The notes below the pieces were generated by a model. That model worked only from the letters and a program-made list of their open reading frames with translations, was not told the origin of the DNA and made no database searches. A stretch of 9,143 nucleotides of DNA from an uncultured Pirellulaceae bacterium (GTDB lineage Bacteria; Planctomycetota; Planctomycetia; Pirellulales; Pirellulaceae): positions 1 through 9,143 of the forward strand of contig CAKQNH010000133.1 of NCBI GenBank assembly GCA_934255105.1. Direction: 5' to 3'. Shown here piece by piece: positions 1-6,530 of this stretch (positions are counted from its first letter, which is position 1; each line of letters begins with the position of its first letter). The position numbers and the translations under genes were made by a program.

Positions 1-3000
1 CAACCCGGCTTCGTAAATCGTGTCCCGAATGTCCTGCACACTGTTGATCTTGCGCTTCTTCAGCAACTGGTGAATGTACGTAGCCATCACGACGCCGTCG
101 TCTACGGCCAGACCAAACAGGGCGATGAAGCCGACCCAAACCGCCGTGTTCAGCTCGACCTCCATCCAGGCCACTAGCACCATCCCGCCCGCAAACGCGA
201 CAGGAATCCCCGAAAAGACGGCCATCGAAATAGGCAGGTTACGAAACTCCAGGTAGATCACAATCAGGTTGATCAACATGACGATCGGGATGATCCACAT
301 CAGTCGCAAATTTGCTTCGATTTGATTGCGGAAGCTACCGACTGCTTCCAGCGAATACCCGGTGGGCAGAACCAAAGAAGGTGCCGTACCTGTTGCGGCA
401 CCGGCTGCGGTCAAGTTGAGTTGCTCACTTGCGTCCTGTCCGCCACGATGCGTGTCTCCGCCGGGCGAGCCACTATTGTGCGTGTCACTACTGAGAGGGG
501 CAGCACTACTGGGCAACTGAGCCAGTCGCAACTCTTCTTCAATAGCTTTGACCGACTCCAAATCGCCCGTCATACCGTTGGTCATGAAAGCCACGTGAGC
601 TACCAATCTTCCGTTTTCACTGCTAATTGCGCCGGGCCCCCAGTCCATTTCCAATTTGGCCAACTCCTCCAGTGGCACGACTGCCCCGCTGAGAGTCACT
701 ACCGGCAGGCGACCGAGTTGGTCGATGCGTTCGCGGAGGTCTCGGTTGTACCTGAGTCGCACGGGATATCGTTCGCGGCCCTCCACTGTGGTAATTAGGT
801 TCATGCCTCCGAGCGCCATCTCGATGACTTGGTTAACCATGGTGGCGTTCATTCCGTAGCGCGAGGCCGCCTCACGGTCGACCGAAAACTCGATATAGGG
901 TGCCCCCATGACGATGTCTGGATTGACTGTTCCAGAGTTGACATAGCTGGACTTTCGCAAGTGCGCCGCGACGTCAAAGGCGGCTTTGGCCAACGTTTGC
1001 AATTCATCACCGTAGATGCGAATGGCCATCGAGGCTTTGATACCGCTTTGCAACATGACCACGCGGCCTTCAATGGGTTGCAGGGCGGAAGCGGGCGTGA
1101 CTCCGGGCAGCGTCGCCACGCGATTGATTTCATCCCAAATGTCTCGCGGTGTCACACCCTCGCGCCATTCCGTTTTTGGCTTGAGCATCACGTAGGTTTC
1201 AACCATCGTGGTCGGAGCTGGATCGAGCGCGGATTCGACGCGGCCGATTTTCCCCAACACCTCTTTTACTTCAGGAATTTGTCCGATGAGCACATCCTGG
1301 GTTTGCAATACCTGCATGGCCTGAGAAAAACTAGCTGCGGGGTAGAGCGTGGGCATGTAGAACCAACTCCCCTCATCAAGTGCGATCCAGTCGTCGCTCT
1401 GCAGCCCCGTGAAAATGTGCTTGGCATCGACGTAGCCAGGCAACTGATTGAGATCGGCGCCAAACAGGCTGGCTACCTTTTCGACAGGCCGCAGCAGCGT
1501 AGGGAAGCCTATGAAACCTCCCACACCTAAGAGCAGCAGCGCCGCAGGGAAGGAGAGAGCCAATGCCTTGTTGTTGAGCGCATGCCGCAGGCGGGCCGCG
1601 TATATCCAACGCACAAATCGACTCGTAGGAATCTCTTCGATCGGGCGAATGCGTTCTCGAAAAAAGTGCCATCCCAAGCCAAAGCCGATCAGGCTGACAA
1701 TTAGCGTGGCCGTCCACTTGGGAGCTCCCACGTACTCCGCGAGCTGGCTTCCCCACAGGAAGTGCGACAGGGCGGCCACTAAGCAACTCAAGGCCAGCCC
1801 TGCCACGGCAGCCGAACGCTTGCGGTAGCCCGCACTGCGGAGCATCAAGTTGCTGAGCGCCGGGACGAGAGTCACAGCGGTGAGCATGGCCGCAGCGATG
1901 GCAAATGTTTTGGTATACGCCAGGGGTGAGAATAGTCGATAGTCGCGACCCGTGAGGAAGAACACCGGCAGAAAGCTGATGATGGTAGTTGCCACCGCGG
2001 TGACCACTGCCGGGGCGACTTCGATCGTGGCGTCATAGACGACCTGCTCGCGAGTGGCAGTAGGAGGGGAGTGCTCCTCGGGGGATTGCTTGGCCTGGGC
2101 CGTCTGCCGCTCCCACTCGGCCAGATGTTGATAGACGTTCTCCGAGACGATGATCCCCATATCCACCATCGTCCCGATGGCAATGGCGATCCCGGCCAGC
2201 GACATGATGTTGGAACCCACGCCGACTGTGTACATGGCAATGAAGGACATGAGCACGGCGGCGGGCAGGCAGATGGCGACCACGAAGCTGCTGCGAATAT
2301 GCAGCAGAAATAACAAGATGACGACTGCCGTGATGATGATTTGATCGCGCAGCGCTTGAGTCAGCGTTCCCATGGTCTCGTCGATTAGTTCGCTGCGGTC
2401 GTATACCCCGCGGATCGTGACACCTTGCAGCGCGGGCTCGATCTGAGCAATCTTGTCTTTGACTCGTTCGATGACGACGCGCGGATTCTCTCCGTAGCGC
2501 ATGACCACTACGCCGCCGACGGCTTCAGCGCCGTTGTGATCCAATGCACCGCGACGGAAATCGGGACCGAGTTGCACTTGAGCCACGTCACCCACTCGAA
2601 CAGGTACTCCGTCGCGTTGCAAAATGACCGTCTGCTCGATGTCGGCAATCGCCTTTTCTTTGTCACCATTGGTGCCCAAGAAGCCTTTGCCGCGAACGAT
2701 GTACTCCATGCCGGACGATTCAATTGTCTTGGCCCCCACGTCCAAGTTGGAACCTTCGATGGCCATGGCTAGGGTATCCAGAGGAATCTCATAGTAGCGC
2801 AGTTTGTCGGGGTCGACATCGATTTGATACTGCCGCACGTAGCCACCGATCGAGGCGACTTCGCTAACGCCTTCCACGGCCCGCAGTTCGTACTTGATCA
2901 CGAAGTCTTGCAAGCTGCGGAGTTCGGCAAGGTCCATGCCACTCTCCGGCGGCTGCAGAACGTAGTAGTAGATCTGCCCCAGACCTGTCGCATCGGGGCC

Positions 3001-3387
3001 GAGCTGCGGAACGACCCCATCGGGTAGCTGAGAAGCGGCTGAGCCCAACTGCTCTGAAACGCGGCTCCGCGCCCAGTAGAAGTCGATCTCGTCTTTGAAG
3101 GTCACCTGCAAGAAGCTCGAGCCGAACATGCTCTTGCCGCGCACCGATTCGGCACCCGGCACAGCCAGCAAGGCGACGCTGAGCGGATACGTAACCTGAT
3201 CTTCGATGTCCTTGGGCGAGCGGCCAGGCCACTGCGTAAGCACGATGACTTGATTTTCGCCGACATTTGGGATGGCATCGATGGGTACCGCGGTGAAAGC
3301 CCACCAACCGGCCATCGACATAGCGAATGTCAAGGCGACGACCAGCCACGGTTCCTTGACACAAAAGCGTATGATGAAGTTTAGCAT
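1..3387 (-). CDS. cusA: CusA-type Cu(I)/Ag(I) efflux RND pump (C-terminus outside window)
   Basis: This is the inner-membrane, proton-driven pump of a tripartite metal exporter. The frame is open from the ATG at 3387 to base 1 (1129 codons); by comparison with E. coli CusA about 100 residues are missing. The TM4 motif GIAIAIGTMVDMGIIVSEN (D409) is of the CusA type rather than the CzcA type. Aligned by eye with E. coli CusA, the methionine triad M573/M623/M672 is M678/M728/M778. Path residues R83, E567, D617, E625, R669 and K678 are R83, E672, D722, E730, R775 and K784. Relay residue E939 is D1096; the K984 equivalent lies beyond the edge. Substrate is therefore very likely Cu(I)/Ag(I). Compared with E. 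coli the protein carries about 100 extra residues between D409 and M678, including an extra hydrophobic pair, and about 50 extra between M778 and D1096. The start lies 3 bases after the adaptor stop and has an AGGA ribosome site, indicating translational coupling. Confidence 0.95.
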   Translation of the reverse strand, partial: MLNFIIRFCVKEPWLVVALTFAMSMAGWWAFTAVPIDAIPNVGENQVIVLTQWPGRSPKDIEDQVTYPLSVALLAVPGAESVRGKSMFGSSFLQVTFKDEIDFYWARSRVSEQLGSAASQLPDGVVPQLGPDATGLGQIYYYVLQPPESGMDLAELRSLQDFVIKYELRAVEGVSEVASIGGYVRQYQIDVDPDKLRYYEIPLDTLAMAIEGSNLDVGAKTIESSGMEYIVRGKGFLGTNGDKEKAIADIEQTVILQRDGVPVRVGDVAQVQLGPDFRRGALDHNGAEAVGGVVVMRYGENPRVVIERVKDKIAQIEPALQGVTIRGVYDRSELIDETMGTLTQALRDQIIITAVVILLFLLHIRSSFVVAICLPAAVLMSFIAMYTVGVGSNIMSLAGIAIAIGTMVDMGIIVSENVYQHLAEWERQTAQAKQSPEEHSPPTATREQVVYDATIEVAPAVVTAVATTIISFLPVFFLTGRDYRLFSPLAYTKTFAIAAAMLTAVTLVPALSNLMLRSAGYRKRSAAVAGLALSCLVAALSHFLWGSQLAEYVGAPKWTATLIVSLIGFGLGWHFFRERIRPIEEIPTSRFVRWIYAARLRHALNNKALALSFPAALLLLGVGGFIGFPTLLRPVEKVASLFGADLNQLPGYVDAKHIFTGLQSDDWIALDEGSWFYMPTLYPAASFSQAMQVLQTQDVLIGQIPEVKEVLGKIGRVESALDPAPTTMVETYVMLKPKTEWREGVTPRDIWDEINRVATLPGVTPASALQPIEGRVVMLQSGIKASMAIRIYGDELQTLAKAAFDVAAHLRKSSYVNSGTVNPDIVMGAPYIEFSVDREAASRYGMNATMVNQVIEMALGGMNLITTVEGRERYPVRLRYNRDLRERIDQLGRLPVVTLSGAVVPLEELAKLEMDWGPGAISSENGRLVAHVAFMTNGMTGDLESVKAIEEELRLAQLPSSAAPLSSDTHNSGSPGGDTHRGGQDASEQLNLTAAGAATGTAPSLVLPTGYSLEAVGSFRNQIEANLRLMWIIPIVMLINLIVIYLEFRNLPISMAVFSGIPVAFAGGMVLVAWMEVELNTAVWVGFIALFGLAVDDGVVMATYIHQLLKKRKINSVQDIRDTIYEAGL

Positions 3388-3390
3388 GGT

Positions 3391-5448
3391 TTATTCCTGT
3401 GCTCCCATGTCGCGCACCAGTTCGCCGCAGCGGAGCATTTCCTCGCCCCAGTACGGGTTGGCCAGTTCGCCTTCGGCCTGCATCCAGTCTCCACCACCGC
3501 CGGGCACCATGGGGCAGTAGAAGTGCTTGAGGTTCTTGGCTGACCGCGCACCTCGCGCCGTTGTGGCCGCTTTCAGCAGCGATTGGCTAACGTTCCGATA
3601 GGCGGCTCGTGCGCTCTCCAACGAGCCATCCATATGCGTGGCGGAATGGCGGGCTTTAGCAATCTCGCGCTGAGTAGCGTCTGGGACTTCCGAAGACGTT
3701 TCCAACTTGGACAGCGATTCTAAGAACGCGCTGAGCGCCACTGGCGGCGGACTGTGGTCCGTGGCCATCGCGCGCTGGATCTCGAAGTAGGCGTCGAAGG
3801 CGCTGTCGAACTCCCGACCGGCTTGGCCAACCAGCAGCAGGGGTTGGCCGACGGGCAGATCCAGCGGGCCAGGGGAATAGGTGGGGGCTCGGCTGGGGTC
3901 TAGCAGCGACGGATTTCCAACGAGCTGCATTTGGGAGTCGATCAGGAAGTTACCATGCGTGGCCACCGTTTCTCCGGGCGCCAAGCCTGCGACGATGACC
4001 GCGTCGACATCGTTCATCGTCCCCACGGTCACGCGCCGGATCTCAAAGCGGCCCGGTTCGGTTTCAACGTAGAGCACGCCATGATCGCCCGTTAGCAGCA
4101 ACGCATCGCGCGGCACAGTCACGACATGTTGGCCGGGCAACGGCTCGGACGCATAGCCGAACTGAGCGGTCGAAATCAGCTCCATACCACACAGCGGACA
4201 TTCGCCTGGATCGTCGCGTATGACTTGCGGATGCATGGGGCTGATGTATTTGCCCGCCAGGGCCGGATCATAGACCAGCTCACTGCGGATCGCAGGGACC
4301 GTGATCCTGGCGGTTGCATAGTCGCCTGGTCGTAGCTTGCCATCGAAATTCAGCACCTCCACGCGGACCCGCACCGTGCGCGTCGAAGGCTGAACGGTCG
4401 GATCGATAAAGGCTACACGTCCAGTAAAGACCTCACCCGGCATCGACTGAATCTCCGCCTCAACCTGTTGCCCGAAGCGGACGCTGGCAGCGTCATCGGG
4501 GAACAGGTCGAGCATTAGCCAGACAGTGGACAGGTCGGCAATCTTCAAAAGTTTCTGTCCCGTTTTGACGTAGTCTCCCTCGACGGCGGCCTTCTCGATA
4601 ACGGTGCCACTTTGTGGAGATTTGATTTGAATTCTCGACTGAGGAAGGCGGCTCTGGCTCAGTGCTTCGATTTGCTCGGGAGTCATGCCCAGTTCACCCA
4701 GGTTCTCGCGGGACATGGCACGCAGGTCGCTGTTACCAACGCTGAAGCGACTTGTCACCGCGCTCTCCAGGCTGGTGACGAATTCGGTTTGGGCGGAGTA
4801 GAGCTGGGGGCTGTAGATCAATGCCAAGTCATCTCCCTGGTGAACCTGCACTCCGACGTAGTTGGCCATCAACTTTTCCAATCTTCCATCGATATAGGCC
4901 GAGATGGTCGATAGCCGGCTTTCGTCGAAGTCGATCGATCCGATCGTGCGTAGCGTGCGCGTCATGTCCCCCGTCTTGGACATAGCCGTTTGGATGCCGA
5001 CCAAGCGTCGCGCCGCGGGCTCGATGTTGACGGAGATGCCATCGCCGCTGCCGCCCGAACTTGCTTCAACCAGCTCCATGGCGCACACCGGGCAGCGGCC
5101 CGGCTCTGAGGAAGGGGGCGTACACATCATGGGACAGATATAGCGTTTGGCTTCCCCGCTGCCTGAATCGCCCTGGCTGTCCGATGAGGCTTGTTCACCG
5201 AAAAATCCCGTGGCCGTAATCCACTCCACGCGTTGAGCAAAGCCGAGCATCGTCAACAGGATCGCCCCGACAGCTAGGACCACTGCGGCCTTGATGGCAA
5301 AGCGGACCAGCCATGCCCATCCGCCGAGTTGCGTTTCGGTCGCCTTAGACGGCTCGCGAGTAGCCGGCACAGGTTCCGATGCCCGGGGTTCTTCCACGAC
5401 GGAAGTTGTAGTGCTGGAGGTTTCGAGCGGTTTTTCGCTGGGATTCAT
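3391..5448 (-). CDS. cusB: CusB-type periplasmic adaptor with three metal-binding modules
   Basis: This is the membrane-fusion subunit linking the RND pump to the outer-membrane channel. From the chosen start it has 685 residues, much longer than E. coli CusB (about 400). Residues 1-40 are a polar Ser/Thr/Pro/Glu tail. A hydrophobic anchor follows (about 45-72, VRFAIKAAVVLAVGAILLTM), so it is probably N-terminally anchored rather than a lipoprotein. A heavy-metal-binding module at about 102-126 has C105, C109, C119 and C122. The lipoyl/barrel-sandwich and beta-barrel parts of the adaptor fold follow (about 140-385). A second module sits inside the C-terminal half at about 400-424 (S403, M405, H406, C417, C420), followed by the membrane-proximal domain. 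Residues from about 540 resemble a DUF3347-like tail ending in CPM (C645), W655, NPYWG (664-668), M671 and C674. An in-frame ATG at 5505 would add 19 residues. I prefer 5448 because the added residues match no adaptor feature, but neither start has a clear Shine-Dalgarno. It precedes cusA by 3 bases. Confidence 0.92.
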   Translation of the reverse strand: MNPSEKPLETSSTTTSVVEEPRASEPVPATREPSKATETQLGGWAWLVRFAIKAAVVLAVGAILLTMLGFAQRVEWITATGFFGEQASSDSQGDSGSGEAKRYICPMMCTPPSSEPGRCPVCAMELVEASSGGSGDGISVNIEPAARRLVGIQTAMSKTGDMTRTLRTIGSIDFDESRLSTISAYIDGRLEKLMANYVGVQVHQGDDLALIYSPQLYSAQTEFVTSLESAVTSRFSVGNSDLRAMSRENLGELGMTPEQIEALSQSRLPQSRIQIKSPQSGTVIEKAAVEGDYVKTGQKLLKIADLSTVWLMLDLFPDDAASVRFGQQVEAEIQSMPGEVFTGRVAFIDPTVQPSTRTVRVRVEVLNFDGKLRPGDYATARITVPAIRSELVYDPALAGKYISPMHPQVIRDDPGECPLCGMELISTAQFGYASEPLPGQHVVTVPRDALLLTGDHGVLYVETEPGRFEIRRVTVGTMNDVDAVIVAGLAPGETVATHGNFLIDSQMQLVGNPSLLDPSRAPTYSPGPLDLPVGQPLLLVGQAGREFDSAFDAYFEIQRAMATDHSPPPVALSAFLESLSKLETSSEVPDATQREIAKARHSATHMDGSLESARAAYRNVSQSLLKAATTARGARSAKNLKHFYCPMVPGGGGDWMQAEGELANPYWGEEMLRCGELVRDMGAQE
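3395..3398 (-). promoter_or_regulatory. Shine-Dalgarno of cusA inside the end of cusB
   Basis: AGGA on the minus strand lies 7 bases before the cusA ATG and just before the cusB TAA (3393-3391). It supports the start at 3387 and coupled translation of adaptor and pump. Confidence 0.6.
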
Positions 5449-5510
5449 TATCTGGGTCTCGCAAAGGCATTCGCGTACTGAGCGACGTGGTTCTTGGTAG
5501 TGCATGCGCA

Positions 5511-5553
5511 GTCTGTCGAGTTCGTTAAACCGCGTGGGTAGCGGGCCGCGCGT
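5511..5553 (+). repeat. 43-base direct repeat, copy A
   Basis: It matches copy B (5557-5599) at 39 of 43 positions, with a period of 46 bases. It contains the core CGTTAAACCGCGTGGG (5523-5538), which recurs inverted at 5629-5644. It ends close to the alternative cusB start at 5505. Confidence 0.85.
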
Positions 5554-5556
5554 AAT

Positions 5557-5599
5557 GTCTGCCGAGTTCGTTAAACCGCGTGCCCAGCGGGCCGCGCGT
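5557..5599 (+). repeat. 43-base direct repeat, copy B
   Basis: Second copy of the 43-base unit, differing from copy A by T to C at position 6 and three adjacent changes at positions 27-29. The GTTAAACCGCG core and the GCGGGCCGCGCGT end are identical in both copies. Confidence 0.85.
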
Positions 5600-5628
5600 T
5601 GTGAAGCATGGATGTGCGCGGGGCGATG

Positions 5629-5644
5629 CCCACGCGGTTTAACG
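5629..5644 (-). repeat. Inverted partial copy of the 43-base repeat
   Basis: CCCACGCGGTTTAACG is the exact reverse complement of the 16-base core in copy A. A transcript through the spacer could fold it against copy A (16 pairs) or, less completely, against copy B, giving alternative long stems. Confidence 0.75.
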
Positions 5645-5668
5645 AGTTAAGGGCATTGGAATCGTGCA

Positions 5669-5721
5669 AGCCCACGGGCTAACTAAAGATGGGGAGCTGT
5701 CGCTAGTGCGCAAGCGCTCCC
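5669..5721. repeat. Palindromic repeat cluster downstream of the Cys-rich gene
   Basis: A perfect short palindrome AGCCC-AC-GGGCT lies at 5669-5680. Next to it GGGAGC (5692-5697) pairs with GCTCCC (5716-5721) across an 18-base loop. On the minus strand this lies 12 bases beyond the stop of the Cys-rich gene, so it could act as a weak terminator or mRNA-stabilising stem. No U-run follows directly, so it may simply be an interspersed repeat. Confidence 0.45.
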
Positions 5722-5732
5722 TAGAGCCGCTG

Positions 5733-6377
5733 CTATAGCCGCCAGACGCAAAGATGGATCTGGGCAAAGTGTGAGAATGACGATGGCGTGCCATCGTCCC
5801 ATGCAACAGCCCGCGGCGACTGCACCTTGAGGTCAGGCAACACTAACCACGCGCAGCACAGCGAGACTAAATTAGAAGTGTCGCTGGTCGCTGTGCGCGA
5901 AACTGGAGCGTACGGTGTGGCGGGGGCGGCGGGCGCATGCACGCAGTGGCAACCCGTATCCTTGACCGGAGCGGAAGCCGGCGACGATGCCTTGACGACC
6001 TTGTCGACCTTGACGACCTTGTCGGCACAGCATGTCAAGGGAGCGCTGGAACGCGGTGTTTCGGCAGCTTGCACATCTACCTGACGTTGAATAACGCTGC
6101 CAGGGGCCGGATGCTTCAGGTTGGCTCGCTGCGCATCGGCCTGGGCGTGTCCGCAGCAGTGAGATTTTCCGCTGTCAGAACCCCCTTTAGCGGTCTGGCC
6201 ACAACATGTACTGCCGGATGCTATCGGCTGGCTGTCACAGCAACTGCACCCCTGGCCGCTAGCTGGCGCGGCGCATGCGAACGAAAAGCTCTGTTGGAGC
6301 GCAGGCGCGACCGACTGTTGAAGCGATATCGCCACAATCAGGCAGAGATTGACGGTCATGCGGATTGAGCGGCCCAT
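5733..6377 (-). CDS. Cys-rich exported protein of unknown function
   Basis: I do not recognise a family. The product has 214 residues, 16 of them Cys, mostly in pairs: C44/C46/C47, C58/C59, C74/C75, C116/C117, C143/C145 and C174/C175, with His beside several (HCCGH at 73-77, CHCVH at 143-147). The N-terminus has a short basic region (MGRSIRM) and a hydrophobic stretch (about 8-28), then an AXA-like site near residues 34-37, consistent with a signal peptide. The middle is Ala/Ser/Pro-rich and probably unstructured. It contains a KVVKVD/KVVKAS tandem repeat. The Cys pairs, the apparent export and the position between a metal-type operator and cusBA suggest a periplasmic Cu(I)-binding or sensing protein; this is inference. 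AAGGA lies 18 bases before the ATG, an unusually long spacing; an internal ATG (6359) lacks a ribosome site. ORFs on the opposite strand look like shadows. Confidence 0.7.
   Translation of the reverse strand: MGRSIRMTVNLCLIVAISLQQSVAPALQQSFSFACAAPASGQGCSCCDSQPIASGSTCCGQTAKGGSDSGKSHCCGHAQADAQRANLKHPAPGSVIQRQVDVQAAETPRSSAPLTCCADKVVKVDKVVKASSPASAPVKDTGCHCVHAPAAPATPYAPVSRTATSDTSNLVSLCCAWLVLPDLKVQSPRAVAWDDGTPSSFSHFAQIHLCVWRL
5992..6027. repeat. 18-base tandem repeat inside the Cys-rich gene
   Basis: The plus-strand unit TTGACGACCTTGTCGACC occurs once exactly and again with changes only in its last three bases. In the protein it gives KVVKVD followed by KVVKAS backwards along the gene. It is an in-frame duplication in a linker between Cys pairs. 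Confidence 0.8.
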
Positions 6378-6415
6378 GAGATTTGTGCGGAGGTTTCCTT
6401 ATGATCGGCCCGATA

Positions 6416-6436
6416 ACATACCCTGATGCGGTATGT
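6416..6436 (-). promoter_or_regulatory. CueR/MerR-like dyad operator overlapping a -35 box
   Basis: A perfect dyad ACATACC-N7-GGTATGT. On the minus strand a consensus -35 TTGACA (6439-6434) overlaps it so that the dyad starts at the fourth base of the -35. A weak -10 candidate TATCGG (6415-6410) follows immediately after it, giving an 18-base spacer. This is the geometry of E. coli CueR at PcopA (TTGACC, dyad ACCTTCC-N7-GGAAGGT, 19-base spacer). It would drive the Cys-rich gene and possibly cusBA. No MerR-family gene is in the window. Confidence 0.5.
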
Positions 6437-6452
6437 CAATTATAACTGACAT
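6433..6452. promoter_or_regulatory. 20-base near-perfect palindrome in the divergent promoter region
   Basis: ATGTCA and TGACAT flank an ATTATAAC centre; 18 of 20 positions are symmetric, including a central TTATAA. It overlaps the right arm of the neighbouring dyad by four bases. It also contains the -35 TTGACA of the leftward promoter and a good -10 TATAAC (6441-6446) for rightward transcription of the tolC-like gene, so binding here could control both directions. Confidence 0.5.
6441..6446 (+). promoter_or_regulatory. Candidate -10 box for the tolC/cusC-like gene
   Basis: TATAAC matches the consensus at five of six bases. No good -35 lies 16-18 bases upstream, where the dyad sits, so activation by a bound regulator would be expected. 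The resulting leader would be about 80 bases. Confidence 0.35.
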
Positions 6453-6515
6453 GTGGCACGTCGGCACAAGCCCAATTCGACAGATAGGCAAATATGCCAG
6501 CTTTTATTGTACTCT

Positions 6516-6521
6516 GAGGAG
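6516..6521 (+). promoter_or_regulatory. Shine-Dalgarno that sets the tolC-like start
   Basis: GAGGAG lies 9 bases before the ATG at 6531. The upstream in-frame ATG at 6453 has no such site, sits inside the palindromic control region, and would put 26 polar residues before the signal peptide. This decides the start in favour of 6531. Confidence 0.75.
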
Positions 6522-6530
6522 TGGACAAGT

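Larger units (their letters stand above)
5449..5732. other. Repeat-rich spacer between the Cys-rich gene and cusB
   Basis: These 284 bases contain no convincing gene. They hold two direct 43-base repeats, an inverted partial copy, a 12-base palindrome and a larger hairpin, listed separately. Whether transcription from the Cys-rich gene reads through into cusB, or cusB has its own promoter here, cannot be decided by eye. I saw no good -35/-10 pair on the minus strand. Confidence 0.5.

Noticed and set aside
829..1530. Plus-strand ORF of 233 codons opposite the pump gene
   Set aside because: It lies wholly antisense to cusA, whose frame is continuous and matches CusA throughout. Its translation has no recognisable domain and is a shadow of a GC-rich coding strand.
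5511..5599. CRISPR-like array
   Set aside because: There are only two direct copies separated by 3 bases plus an inverted copy, with no spacers of regular length.
5937..6368. Plus-strand ORF of 143 codons opposite the Cys-rich gene
   Set aside because: Its translation is low in recognisable features, and the minus frame has a signal-peptide-like start and regularly paired Cys. The minus frame is preferred, though conservation analysis would settle it.
6453..6530. N-terminal extension of the tolC-like protein from the ATG at 6453
   Set aside because: That ATG lies in the palindromic control region without a ribosome site. The ATG at 6531 has GAGGAG at 9 bases and gives a proper lipoprotein signal at the N-terminus.
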